Assembly (NCBI RefSeq): GCF_009769735.1
Contig: NZ_WSRO01000002.1
Span: forward strand, 8,295,001 to 8,359,000
Length of the DNA stretch: 64,000 nucleotides
Direction: 5' to 3'
Origin: Streptomyces sp. BA2
Lineage (GTDB): Bacteria > Actinomycetota > Actinomycetes > Streptomycetales > Streptomycetaceae
Under the pieces are notes generated by a model. It did not search any database. It had not been told where the DNA came from and worked only from the letters and a program-made list of their open reading frames with translations. Made by a program: the position numbers and the translations under genes. Below, in pieces: positions 33,948 to 44,190 of this stretch. Numbering within the stretch: the stretch's first letter is position 1; each line of letters opens with the position of its first letter.

Positions 33948-36079
33948 GCGGGGAGCCCGACGGGCCCGAGGACAGAGTGCGCAGGTTCGCCACCATCTGG
34001 AGCCGCGCCATCTTCCCGGTGACGGCGACCTCGCTGACCCGCCCCGAGTTCGAGCAGCAACTGGTGCCGCTGGCCCGGAGGTTGCGTGCCGCGCTGCACG
34101 AGCGGATCTTCGACGCGGCCGAGGGCCAGGCGATCGGCGCGGCGCTCGTCGGCACGCACTGCACCGACCCGGAGGCGCTGAGCCGCACGCTCGACTGCGT
34201 GGACGCCTACCTCGTCCTGTACTGCGGCGACGACGGCCCCCGGGAGGAGCTGCGGGCCCGGTCCGCGCGCCTGCAGCACGCCGTGGCCGCGGGCTTCGCG
34301 GCAGCGCTTCGCGAGCGGACACTCGCCGAGCAGGAGGCGATATCCCGGGCGGCCCTGGACGCCCGCAGCGCCGTGGCCGAAGCCCTGCACGCGAGCGAGG
34401 CACGCTTCCGTGCCGTCTTCCACGGCGCGGCGATCGGCATCGGCATCGCCGACCTCACGGGCACGGTCCTGGAGGCGAACGACGCGCTGATCCGCATGTT
34501 CGGCGGCCTGGAGAGCCAGCTGCGTGGACGCAACGTCGCGGAGTGGACGCACCCGGACGACTCGCCCCACGTATGGAAGCTCTACGAGGAGCTGGTGCGC
34601 GGGGAGCGCGAGCACTACCGCGTGGAGAAGGCCTTCTACCGCCCCGACGGCACCGCCCTGTGGACCAACCTGACGGTCTCGCTGCTGCGTGACGCGGACG
34701 GAGTGCCGCAGTACCAACTGGCGTTGATGGAGGACACCACCGAACGCCGGCTGCTCAATCTGCGCCTTCGCTACGAGGCCACGCACGACGCGCTCACCGG
34801 ACTGCCGAACCGCACCCTGTTCTTCGAGCGCCTGGAGAAGGCCCTCGCGGCGGGCGACGGCGCGCGGTTCGGGCTCTGCTACCTCGACCTCGACGGCTTC
34901 AAGACCGTCAACGACAGCCTCGGGCACGCGGCGGGCGACCGCCTCCTCGTCGAGGTCGCCGACCGGCTCCAGTCCTGCGCCACGGCGCCCGGCGAGATGG
35001 TCGCCAGGCTCGGCGGTGACGAGTTCGTGGCGCTGACCACGGGCCGCGACACCGAGGCCGAGGTGGACGACCTCGCCGGGCGCATCATGCACGCGCTCTC
35101 CACGCCCATCCGCGTCGAGGGCCGCGAACTGACCGTGCGCGGCAGCATCGGCATCGTCGAGGGCCCGGCAGGGGAGCGTGGCGCGGCGGAGGTGCTGCGC
35201 AGCGCGGACATCACGATGTACCGCGCGAAGTCCGCGGGCGGCAACCGCTTCGAGCTCGCCGACCCCGAGGCCGACGCCCGCGCCATCACCCGGCACGGCC
35301 TGACCACCGCGCTGCCCGCCGCCCTGGAGCGGGGCGAGTTCTTCATCGAGTACCAGCCCCTGGTGCACCTGGGTGACGGCAGCGTGCGCGGGGCCGAGGC
35401 GCTGGTGCGCTGGCTGCATCCGCAGCACGGCATCATCGGCCCGGACCGGTTCATCCCGCTCGCCGAGCACACCGGGCTGATCGTGCCGCTCGGCCGCTGG
35501 GTTCTTGAGGAATCGGTACGCCAGGCCCGCACCTGGGAGGCACGGCACAAGGACGCCGGGCCGCTGCGCGTGAACGTGAACCTCTCGCCCATGCAGCTGA
35601 ACCACCCCGGCCTGGTCTCGGACACGGTGGAGATCCTGGAGCGCGCCGGGCTCGAACCGGGCGCCCTGTGCCTGGAAGTCACCGAGTCCGCGCTGATCGG
35701 CGCCGACGACGACCTGCTCAAGCCGCTGCGGCGGCTCGCCGAGATGGGCGTGGACATCGCGCTCGACGACTTCGGCACGGGCTACTCGAACCTCGCCAAT
35801 CTGCGCCGCCTGCCGGTGAGCATCCTCAAGCTCGACCGCTCCTTCACGCAGGGCATGCAGCACTTCCCGGCCGACCCCGTCGATCTGAAGATCGTCGAGG
35901 GGATCGTCGCGCTCGCCCACAGCCTGGACCTCGCGGTCACGGTGGAGGGCGTCGAGACGGGCGCCCAGGCGGATCAGCTGCGAGAGTTGGGGTGCGACAC
36001 GGCGCAGGGCTGGTACTACGCACGGCCAGGACCGCCGGACCAGCTGCACGAGCTGGCGCTTGCCGACGCGACGAGCTGA
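33944..36079 (+). CDS. rmdA: PAS-GGDEF-EAL bifunctional c-di-GMP enzyme (RmdA-like)
   Basis: 711 residues: an N-terminal helical region (1-145), PAS (about 150-265), GGDEF with intact LGGDEFVAL (about 356) and metal-site 'CYLDLDGFKTVND', and EAL starting at 'GAEALVRWLHP' (about 484) with 'LEVTESAL', 'DDFGTGYSNL' and 'VTVEGVET'. All catalytic residues of cyclase and phosphodiesterase appear present. From memory, S. coelicolor RmdA (SCO0928) has this domain order and genomic setting and affects morphology. The protein makes and degrades c-di-GMP, which controls BldD. The start overlaps the methyltransferase stop. Confidence 0.88.
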   Translation: MSGEPDGPEDRVRRFATIWSRAIFPVTATSLTRPEFEQQLVPLARRLRAALHERIFDAAEGQAIGAALVGTHCTDPEALSRTLDCVDAYLVLYCGDDGPREELRARSARLQHAVAAGFAAALRERTLAEQEAISRAALDARSAVAEALHASEARFRAVFHGAAIGIGIADLTGTVLEANDALIRMFGGLESQLRGRNVAEWTHPDDSPHVWKLYEELVRGEREHYRVEKAFYRPDGTALWTNLTVSLLRDADGVPQYQLALMEDTTERRLLNLRLRYEATHDALTGLPNRTLFFERLEKALAAGDGARFGLCYLDLDGFKTVNDSLGHAAGDRLLVEVADRLQSCATAPGEMVARLGGDEFVALTTGRDTEAEVDDLAGRIMHALSTPIRVEGRELTVRGSIGIVEGPAGERGAAEVLRSADITMYRAKSAGGNRFELADPEADARAITRHGLTTALPAALERGEFFIEYQPLVHLGDGSVRGAEALVRWLHPQHGIIGPDRFIPLAEHTGLIVPLGRWVLEESVRQARTWEARHKDAGPLRVNVNLSPMQLNHPGLVSDTVEILERAGLEPGALCLEVTESALIGADDDLLKPLRRLAEMGVDIALDDFGTGYSNLANLRRLPVSILKLDRSFTQGMQHFPADPVDLKIVEGIVALAHSLDLAVTVEGVETGAQADQLRELGCDTAQGWYYARPGPPDQLHELALADATS

Positions 36080-36088
36080 GGTTCCACG

Positions 36089-36838
36089 ATGATCCATTGG
36101 GTGTACGCGTTCGTCGACCGGCCCGCGGACCGGTTCGGGCGGGCTTGCGCGTTCTGGACGACGGTCACGGGAACGCGGCTCTCCGCGTTCCGCGGTGACG
36201 CCGATCAGTTCGTGACGCTGCTGCCGGACGAGGGCGCCGACGCCTGTCTGAAGGCGCAGGCGGTCGCGGGCTCCGGTGGCGCGCATCTGGACTTCGCGGT
36301 GGACGACGTCGCCGCAGGAGCGCGCGCCGCCCGCGAGCTGGGGGCCACACCCGTCTTCGCCGAGGAGGGCCTGGAGGTTATGCGCTCCCCGGGAGGACAG
36401 CTGTTCTGTGTCGTGACGTGGCAGGGCGAGAAGGACCGCCCCGCACCGCTCGTCGCGCCGGACGGCACCACGAGCCGCCTCGACCAGGTCTGCCTCGACG
36501 TGCCGCCGGCGGTGTTCGAGGCGGAGAAGGCCTTCTGGCCCGCCTTCACGGGGTGGTCCGACCGCCCGGGTTCCCGCCCGGAGTTCCACCTCGTCGAGCC
36601 GGCCGCCGAGCTGCCGATGCGGATCCTGCTCCAGCGCCTCGACTCGGACGCGCTGCCCGGAGCGCACCTGGACTTCTCCTGCTCGGACCTCGACGCGGAC
36701 CGCGTCCGGCACGAGCGGCTTGGCGCCGAAGCCTTGCGGAGGGGGCCGCATTGGATCGTGATGCGGGACCCGGCGGGGGGCACGTATTGCCTGACGATCC
36801 GGGACCCCGAGACCGGCGGTCTGCCTCGCGCTCGCTAG
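36089..36838 (+). CDS. VOC-family protein with two glyoxalase-like domains
   Basis: 249 residues made of two vicinal-oxygen-chelate halves (1-115 and 130-245). Each has the 'FW....G..' and 'HLDF.V.D.' (AHLDFAVDD, AHLDFSCSD) metal-edge pattern and ends with 'P(G)G..(F/Y)C(V/L)'. It may be a small-molecule-binding or glyoxalase/bleomycin-resistance-like protein; no specific substrate can be assigned. It follows rmdA after 9 bp, so it probably shares the transcript, and it is closed by a very long hairpin. Confidence 0.82.
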   Translation: MIHWVYAFVDRPADRFGRACAFWTTVTGTRLSAFRGDADQFVTLLPDEGADACLKAQAVAGSGGAHLDFAVDDVAAGARAARELGATPVFAEEGLEVMRSPGGQLFCVVTWQGEKDRPAPLVAPDGTTSRLDQVCLDVPPAVFEAEKAFWPAFTGWSDRPGSRPEFHLVEPAAELPMRILLQRLDSDALPGAHLDFSCSDLDADRVRHERLGAEALRRGPHWIVMRDPAGGTYCLTIRDPETGGLPRAR

Positions 36839-36846
36839 CACCTGCG

Positions 36847-36949
36847 GGCCCGGTGGGGGCCGAGCGCGCAGTTCCCCGCGCCCCTACGGGGCGCTCAGCC
36901 AGCGCCCCGTAGGGGCGCGGGGAACTGCGCGGCCAGCCCCCACCGGGCC
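36847..36949. terminator. Very long GC-rich inverted repeat (two copies of an interspersed repeat)
   Basis: Arms of about 48 bp are complementary almost throughout, from GGCCCGGTGGGGGC on the left to GCCCCCACCGGGCC on the right. The centre is CCCCTACGGGGCGCT facing AGCGCCCCGTAGGGG. It lies between converging VOC and LysR genes and should terminate both. Each arm is a copy of the repeat found at 5732-5780 and 41388-41426. Confidence 0.85.
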
Positions 36950-36962
36950 GGCAGCCAAGAAC

Positions 36963-37841
36963 TCACCGCTCCAACAGCATCCTCTGCAGCTCCCGCGCAG
37001 CCCGTGGCGGAGCCACGTCACTTCGGTGAGCCAGAGCGATGGTCCGATGGAGCGTCGGGCGGGCCAGAGGTGTCATCCGCAGGCCGCGGCCCGCGCGCTC
37101 GGCCACCATCCGCGGCACCACCGCGACCCCGAGCCCGGCCCGCACGAAGCCGAGCACCGCGTCCATCTCGCCGCCCTCGACCGCGAACTCCGGCTCGAAC
37201 CCCTCGGCCCGGCAGGCGGCGACCGTCAGCTCCCGCAGGTCGTAGCCGTGCCGGAACATCACGAGACGCTCCCGCTCCAGATCCGCGACGCGCACCGACT
37301 TGCCGCCGAACTTGCGCACGTCCGGTGACGACACCACGACCAGGTCCTCGCGGAGCAGCTCCACGGTGGTCAGGGCGGGGGACGGCGACGGCAGCGGCAG
37401 CACGACGATGGCCAGATCCAGGGCGCCGCGCGCCAGTTCCCGTACGAGATCGTGGGAGCCGCCCTCCTCCAGGAGTAGCTGGATGCCGGGGTGGCGGTCG
37501 TGGAAGGCGCGAAGCACCTCGGGCAGCAGGCCCGTGCAGACGCTGGGCGTCGCCCCCAGGCGGATCCGCCCGCGGCGCAGCTGGGCCAGCTCCTGGACCT
37601 CGATGCGCGCGGTGTCGGCGTCCGCGAGGATCCGGCGGGCCAGTGGAAGGAGAGCCTCGCCCGCGTCGGTCAGCGCGATGTTCCCCCGGGCCCTGCTGAA
37701 CAGCTCGGCGCCCAGCTCCTTCTCCAAGGCACGGACCTGCTGGGAGAGCGAGGGCTGCGATACGTGCACCTGCTCGGCGGCCCGAGTGAAGTGCCTGGTC
37801 TCGGCCACCGCGACGAAGTAGAGGAGCTGCTGGAACTGCAT
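36963..37841 (-). CDS. LysR-family regulator divergent from sdhCAB
   Basis: 292 residues. An N-terminal winged HTH ('MQFQQLLYFVAVAETRHFTRAAE', 'VSQPSLSQQVRALEKELG') is followed by a periplasmic-binding-like effector domain (90-290, 'RIRLGATPSVCTGLLP'). The ATG at 37841 matches the family start; an earlier in-frame start adds ten residues. The divergent arrangement with succinate dehydrogenase and two palindromes between them (37863-37899) point to control of sdhCAB and autoregulation, with a dicarboxylate-type inducer plausible but unproven. Confidence 0.88.
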   Translation of the reverse strand: MQFQQLLYFVAVAETRHFTRAAEQVHVSQPSLSQQVRALEKELGAELFSRARGNIALTDAGEALLPLARRILADADTARIEVQELAQLRRGRIRLGATPSVCTGLLPEVLRAFHDRHPGIQLLLEEGGSHDLVRELARGALDLAIVVLPLPSPSPALTTVELLREDLVVVSSPDVRKFGGKSVRVADLERERLVMFRHGYDLRELTVAACRAEGFEPEFAVEGGEMDAVLGFVRAGLGVAVVPRMVAERAGRGLRMTPLARPTLHRTIALAHRSDVAPPRAARELQRMLLER

Positions 37842-37862
37842 ACACGGCAGGATACGACCGAT

Positions 37863-37899
37863 GATAGCCACTCGCTATCGAGATGAGCTGATCCATCTC
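37863..37899. promoter_or_regulatory. LysR-type palindromes in the LysR-sdhC intergenic region
   Basis: GATAGCCACTCGCTATC (37863-37879) is a perfect interrupted palindrome containing the T-N11-A LysR core. A second, GAGATG-N8-CATCTC (37880-37899), directly abuts it. Together they look like the recognition and activation sites of a LysR protein serving both divergent genes. Confidence 0.7.
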
Positions 37900-37924
37900 T
37901 TGGACCGATCGGGACTTTCGGCCT

Positions 37925-37930
37925 TAGCGT
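37925..37930 (+). promoter_or_regulatory. Leaderless-type -10 hexamer of sdhC
   Basis: TAGCGT sits 7 nt before the ATG at 37938, with no Shine-Dalgarno sequence. It lies 25 bp downstream of the LysR-type palindromes, a sensible spacing for activation. Confidence 0.5.
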
Positions 37931-37937
37931 CGGTCCC

Positions 37938-38645
37938 ATGGCTCTGGCAACGCGGACGGACCGACGGCCGTCGATGACGCGCACGATCTGGGACTCGTCC
38001 GTCGGTAAGAAGACAGTGATGGCAGTGAGCGGCCTGATCATGCTGCTCTATCTGATCGCCCACATGATCGGGAACCTGAAGATCTTCTTCGGGCCCGCGG
38101 AGATCAACCACTACGCCCACTGGCTGCGCACGGTCGGCGAGCCCTTCATGCACTACGAGTGGACGCTCTGGCTGATCCGTGTCGTCCTCGTGGCCGCAGT
38201 GGTCGCGCACGCCACCTCCGCCTACCAGCTGAGCCGCCGCGACATCAAGGCACGCCCCACCAAGTACGCGAACAAGAAGGCGGGCAAGAGCTTCGCGACG
38301 CGCACGATGCGCTGGGGCGGGATCATCCTCGGCCTGTTCATCGTCTGGCACATCCTCGACCTGACGACCGGCACCGTGCACCCCGGCGGCTACGAGCACC
38401 TGCACCCGTACCAGAACATCATCGACACGTTCTCCACGTGGTACGGCAACGTCATCTACATCGCCGCCGTGGTCGCCCTCGGCTTCCACGTCCGTCACGG
38501 GCTCTGGAGCGCCGCGCAGACCCTCGGCGCGGGCAAGGCGACCCGTGACCGCGCCCTCAAGATCATCGCCAATGGCCTCGCGCTGTTCCTGACGGCGGGC
38601 TTCGTCGTCGTACCCGTGGCCGTCATGACCGGAGTGGTGAGCTAG
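37938..38645 (+). CDS. sdhC: Succinate dehydrogenase/fumarate reductase cytochrome b subunit
   Basis: 235 residues with five membrane helices. Histidines in or near helices ('LYLIAHMIGN', 'NHYAHWLR', 'VVAHATSAYQ', 'FIVWHILDL', 'GFHVRHGLWS') are placed to bind two b-type haems, as in single-subunit anchors of the di-haem quinone-linked enzymes. It ends 3 bp before sdhA. No sdhD follows, consistent with this type. The LysR gene is divergent upstream. Confidence 0.92.
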   Translation: MALATRTDRRPSMTRTIWDSSVGKKTVMAVSGLIMLLYLIAHMIGNLKIFFGPAEINHYAHWLRTVGEPFMHYEWTLWLIRVVLVAAVVAHATSAYQLSRRDIKARPTKYANKKAGKSFATRTMRWGGIILGLFIVWHILDLTTGTVHPGGYEHLHPYQNIIDTFSTWYGNVIYIAAVVALGFHVRHGLWSAAQTLGAGKATRDRALKIIANGLALFLTAGFVVVPVAVMTGVVS

Positions 38646-38648
38646 CAG

Positions 38649-40603
<1,955 letters not shown>

Positions 40604-40607
<4 letters not shown>

Positions 40608-41350
40608 AGCTCACCCTGCGCGTCTGGCGCCAGCAGAACGCCGATGCCGAAGGCGCCATGTCCACCTACGAGGTGGACGGCATCTCGTCCGACATGTCCT
40701 TCCTGGAGATGCTGGACACCCTCAACGAAGAGCTCATCGTCAAGGGCGACGACCCGGTCGCCTTCGACCACGACTGCCGCGAGGGCATCTGCGGCGCGTG
40801 CTCGCTCGTCATCAACGGCGACGCGCACGGGCCCGAGCGCACCACCACCTGTCAGCTGCACATGCGGTCCTTCAAGGACGGCGACACGATCGACATCGAG
40901 CCGTGGCGCGCCGCCGCCTTCCCGGTCGTCAAGGACCTGGTGGTGGACCGCTCGTCCTTCGACCGGATCATCCAGTCCGGCGGCTACATCAGCGCCCCGA
41001 CGGGCGCCGCCCCCGAGGCGCACGCGGCACCCGTGCCGAAGCCGGACGCGGACTTCGCGTTCGAGCACGCGGAGTGCATCGGCTGCGGCGCGTGCGTCGC
41101 CGCCTGCCCGAACGGCTCGGCGATGCTGTTCACTTCGGCCAAGGTCAACCACCTGGGCGTCCTGCCGCAGGGTGCTCCCGAGCGCGAGACGCGTGTCCTG
41201 GACATGGTCGCGCAGATGGACGAGGAGGGCTTCGGCGGCTGCACGCTCACTGGCGCCTGCGCCTCTGCCTGCCCCAAGGGGATCCCGTTGCCTTCCATCT
41301 CCGCCATGAACAAGGAATGGCTGCGGGCCACGAGGAAGGTGAGCCGCTAG
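40604..41350 (+). CDS. sdhB: Succinate dehydrogenase iron-sulphur subunit
   Basis: 248 residues with the [2Fe-2S] ligands in '[15 protein letters not shown]' plus a distal Cys ('ERTTTCQL'), and the [4Fe-4S]/[3Fe-4S] set in '[14 protein letters not shown]' (about 158) and '[15 protein letters not shown]'. It is the electron bridge between flavoprotein and cytochrome b. ATG overlaps the sdhA stop (ATGA). It is the last gene of the operon; a reversed interspersed repeat with a GCGCCCCTGCGGGGCGC hairpin lies 40-70 bp downstream and may terminate it. Confidence 0.95.
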
Positions 41351-41387
41351 GTACTGTGCGGGGCCGTTGGGATCTGCGGGTCGGTTG

Positions 41388-41426
41388 TGGCTGGTCGCGC
41401 AGTTCCCCGCGCCCCTGCGGGGCGCG
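41388..41426 (-). repeat. Interspersed GC-rich repeat between sdhB and the acyl-CoA synthetase gene
   Basis: Reverse orientation copy of the CGCGGGGAACTGCGCG repeat, including the CGCCCCTGCGGGGCG hairpin. It directly abuts the TACCGT hexamer of the next gene, so the inserted repeat forms part of that promoter region. Confidence 0.75.
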
Positions 41427-41432
41427 TACCGT
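41427..41432 (+). promoter_or_regulatory. Leaderless-type -10 hexamer of the acyl-CoA synthetase gene
   Basis: TACCGT sits 6 nt before the ATG at 41439 with no ribosome site. Confidence 0.55.
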
Positions 41433-41438
41433 CTGCGC

Positions 41439-42950
41439 ATGCATCCGGGAGCGTACGACCCCGCCAGGACGGCCGTCGTCACCGCCGACGGCACACGGAC
41501 CCTCACCTACGGACAACTCGAAGAACGCTCCCTGCGGCTCGCGGATCATCTGCGGGCCGCGGGCTTGTGTCGGGGCGACCACTTCGCCCTCCTCTGCGAC
41601 AACGACCCGCGCGCTCTGGAGGTCTACTGGGCGGCGCTGCGCTCGGGCCTCTATCTCACCGCCGTCAATCACCACCTCACGACGGACGAGGCCGCGTACA
41701 TCGTCCGTGACTGCGGTGCGAAAGCGCTGATCGTCTCCGGCTCGCTCACCGAACTCGGCGCGGCGGTAACGGAGTTGGCGGGCGGTCCGCCGATCAAGAT
41801 CGGCCTCGACGACGGAACGTACGAGAAGGCCCTGGAGTCCGCGTCCGCGCAGCCGCCCGCCCACCAGCCGCGCGGCACCGACATGCTCTACTCCTCCGGC
41901 ACCACGGGCCGCCCCAAGGGCATCAAGCCCGCGCTCCCCGAGGGCGACGTGCGCGGGGAGCCGAGTGCCTACGTACTGATCTTCCAGGCGATGTACGGCT
42001 TCGGCGAGGACACCGTCTACCTCTCGCCCGCCCCGATCTATCACGCGGCTCCACTGCGCTTCTGCGGAGTCGTCACCGCGCTCGGCGGCACGGTCGTCCT
42101 CATGGACGCCTTCGACGCGGAAGGCGCACTGGCCGCCGTCGAACGCCACCGGGTGACGCACAGCCAGTGGGTGCCGACCATGTTCGTACGGATGCTGAAG
42201 CTGCCCGCCGAGGTGCGCGAGCGCTACGACCTGTCGTCGATGAAGACCGCCATCCACGCCGCCGCGCCCTGCGCCGTCGAGGTCAAGCGGCGGATGCTGG
42301 AGTGGTGGGGGCCGATCCTGTACGAGTACTACTCGTCGACGGAGGGCAACGGCATCACGTTCATCTCGCCCGAGGAATGGCTGCGCAAACCCGGGTCTGT
42401 CGGCAAGGACGGACTCCTCGGGGAGCTGCGGATCTGTGACGAGGCGGGCGAACTGCTGCCGAGCGGCGAGACCGGCACCGTCTACTTCGAGCGCGAGGAA
42501 CTGCCCTTCCGCTACCACGGCGACGAGGTCCGCACCCGCGAGGCTCAGCATCCCGAGCACCCCAACTGGACCACCACGGGGGACATCGGGCACGTCGACG
42601 AGGACGGCTATCTCTTCCTCACCGACCGCAAGGCATTCATGATCATCTCGGGTGGCGTGAACGTCTATCCGCAGGAGGCCGAGGACTGTCTCGTGCTGCA
42701 TCCGGCGGTCGCGGACGTCGCGGTGATCGGGGTGCCTGACCCGGAGATGGGTGAGGTCGTCAAGGCGGTGGTGCGCCCGGCCGACGGAGTGACCGCCGGG
42801 CCCGAACTGGAGCGTGAGCTGGTCGCGTTCGTGCGGGAGCGCATCGCCCACTACAAGGCGCCGCGCTCCGTGGACTTCACGGACACGCTGCCCCGCACGC
42901 CCACCGGGAAGCTGGCCAAGTCCTCGCTGCGAAGGTCGTACTGGGAATGA
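41439..42950 (+). CDS. AMP-dependent acyl-CoA synthetase/ligase
   Basis: 503 residues of the ANL superfamily. It has P-loop 'YSSGTTGRPKGI', the A5 motif 'YEYYSSTEGNG', A7 'TTGDIGHVDEDGYLFLTDR' and the C-terminal Lys in 'PRTPTGKLAKSSLR'. It adenylates a carboxylic acid and forms the CoA thioester; the 'IYHAAPL' and 'STEGNG' variants are common in medium- or long-chain acyl-CoA ligases. The substrate is unknown. The ATG at 41439 is set by a TACCGT hexamer 6 nt upstream. There is no tight link to a following gene. Confidence 0.9.
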   Translation: MHPGAYDPARTAVVTADGTRTLTYGQLEERSLRLADHLRAAGLCRGDHFALLCDNDPRALEVYWAALRSGLYLTAVNHHLTTDEAAYIVRDCGAKALIVSGSLTELGAAVTELAGGPPIKIGLDDGTYEKALESASAQPPAHQPRGTDMLYSSGTTGRPKGIKPALPEGDVRGEPSAYVLIFQAMYGFGEDTVYLSPAPIYHAAPLRFCGVVTALGGTVVLMDAFDAEGALAAVERHRVTHSQWVPTMFVRMLKLPAEVRERYDLSSMKTAIHAAAPCAVEVKRRMLEWWGPILYEYYSSTEGNGITFISPEEWLRKPGSVGKDGLLGELRICDEAGELLPSGETGTVYFEREELPFRYHGDEVRTREAQHPEHPNWTTTGDIGHVDEDGYLFLTDRKAFMIISGGVNVYPQEAEDCLVLHPAVADVAVIGVPDPEMGEVVKAVVRPADGVTAGPELERELVAFVRERIAHYKAPRSVDFTDTLPRTPTGKLAKSSLRRSYWE

Positions 42951-43020
42951 CGCGAAGGGGCGGGTGGCGAGAAGGGCGGCCTCTTCGAGCACGGCTGCGT
43001 GACGCCGACGCCTTCCTCCT

Positions 43021-43107
43021 CGCGGGTGGCCGGCACCTGCCGCGTTCTGGGCGGACCTGCGCGCGGAGAAGCTGATCGCCGGGGACGCGCCGGTGCCGAC
43101 TGCCTGA
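43021..43107 (+). pseudogene. C-terminal remnant of an aldo/keto reductase gene
   Basis: The frame ending at the TGA 43105-43107 reads 'AAFWADLRAEKLIAGDAPVP', the typical end of aldose-dehydrogenase-type aldo/keto reductases (compare 'FWKEARAEGLLPAHVPVPV' at the end of the 8998-10020 gene). Upstream bases 42951-43020 give no more of the domain and no start codon. The bulk of the gene has been deleted. Confidence 0.6.
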
Positions 43108-43178
43108 CCTGCCAACCACCCCTGCCCGTGAACCCATACATTCCTCAAGTGACAAGCCTCAAGCCTCAAGGAGAAACC

Positions 43179-43595
43179 GTGGCTTCCACCTCCGCGTCCA
43201 TCGAGCTCCCCGTACCGGCCGACCGCGTCTGGCAGCTCATCGGCGGCTTCGACTCGCTGCCCGACTGGCTTCCGTACATCCCCTCCAGCGAATCCAGCGA
43301 GGGCGGCCGTGTGCGCAGCCTGACGAGCGAGGACGGCGGGGTCATCATCGAGCGCCTCCTGACCTTCGACGACAAGGCGCGCACCTACAGCTACTCGATC
43401 CTGAAGGCCCCCTTCCCCGCCACCGACTACGTGGCGACCCTCACGGTGCACGAGGTGCCCGGACAGGACGCGTCCCGCGTGGAGTGGTCGGGCGTCTTCA
43501 CGCCGGTGGGAGTCGGCGACGACGAGGTCGTCGCGCTGTTCCACGGCATCTTCAGCGGCGGTCTCGCCGCCCTGAAGCAGACCCTCGCCGCTTGA
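43179..43595 (+). CDS. SRPBCC-family (polyketide cyclase/Bet v1-like) protein
   Basis: 138 residues from the GTG at 43179 with AAGGAG 5 nt upstream. The START-like fold is visible in 'STSASIELPVPADRVWQLIG', 'SLPDWLPYIPSS', the central strand block 'YSYSILKAPFPATDYVATL' and the long C-terminal helix 'FSGGLAALKQTLA'. It binds a hydrophobic ligand; homologues serve as cyclases, dehydratases or simple carriers. No polyketide genes are near, so no specific role is assigned. Confidence 0.85.
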   Translation: MASTSASIELPVPADRVWQLIGGFDSLPDWLPYIPSSESSEGGRVRSLTSEDGGVIIERLLTFDDKARTYSYSILKAPFPATDYVATLTVHEVPGQDASRVEWSGVFTPVGVGDDEVVALFHGIFSGGLAALKQTLAA

Positions 43596-43645
43596 GGATC
43601 CGAGGGCGCCGGGGCTGCCTCGCCCCGGAGCCCTCGCGGCCGCCG

Positions 43646-44077
43646 TCAGACCCGGGCGACGAACTTGACCTCGACCAGGAGTTCGGGGAAGGCCAGCCGG
43701 GAGGTGCCGATCATGGTGCTCGCCACCTGGGGGTCCGGCCGGCCGTAGGCGGCCTTGCGCACCGGCCCCGCCGCGGCGTCGGCCGCGTCGACATCGAGTG
43801 CGTAGATGACCTCTTCGACGACGTCGTCCAGCGATGCGCCGAAACGACGAAGGAGTTCCGCCGCGTTGGCATAGCACTGGCGCAGCTGCTCGCCCATGAG
43901 GGAGAAGTCCGTGACCCGTCCGGCATCATTGATCGGAGCGGGTGCCACGACCTCCGTCCCGCTGTGGGCCACTTGGCCGGAGAGGTAGATGGTGTCGCCG
44001 CGTTTGACCGCCTGCACGTACCCGTAAGTCTCTTCCCACGGGACTCCGAAACGTTCGACTTGCTGTGCGCTGCTCAT
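43646..44077 (-). CDS. RidA/YjgF-family protein
   Basis: 143 residues. The motifs 'TIYLSGQVAHS', 'QCYANAAELLRRFGASLDDVV', 'SRLAFPELLVEVKFVARV' and the C-terminal Glu and hydrophobic strand match RidA. Canonical enamine deaminases have an Arg at 'RSAVEV'; here the region reads 'SRLAFPELLVE', so deaminase activity is uncertain. The ATG at 44077 has TACCGT 7 nt upstream and no ribosome site, so it is probably leaderless. Divergent from the GlxA-type regulator, which may control it. Confidence 0.82.
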   Translation of the reverse strand: MSSAQQVERFGVPWEETYGYVQAVKRGDTIYLSGQVAHSGTEVVAPAPINDAGRVTDFSLMGEQLRQCYANAAELLRRFGASLDDVVEEVIYALDVDAADAAAGPVRKAAYGRPDPQVASTMIGTSRLAFPELLVEVKFVARV

Positions 44078-44084
44078 GGTGTTG

Positions 44085-44090
44085 ACGGTA
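44085..44090 (-). promoter_or_regulatory. Leaderless-type -10 hexamer of the RidA gene
   Basis: TACCGT on the minus strand lies 7 nt before the ATG at 44077. Confidence 0.5.
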
Positions 44091-44190
44091 TGGGGCCTGT
44101 TCAGGGGCGGGCCAGGCTCGGCTGTGCCACTTACGGCAAGGATCGTGCCAGGGCCGGGCACCGGGTGAGCGAAGGTATGAGGGGGCACAA

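Noticed and set aside
33905..36841. 978-codon open frame opposite rmdA and the VOC gene
   Set aside because: Same antisense effect; the plus-strand genes have full catalytic motifs and coupled starts.
43179..43595. SRPBCC protein as a polyketide cyclase
   Set aside because: No polyketide synthase genes in the window; the fold is generic.
41247..43877. Long minus-strand open frame opposite the acyl-CoA synthetase
   Set aside because: It crosses several real genes and shows no recognisable domain.
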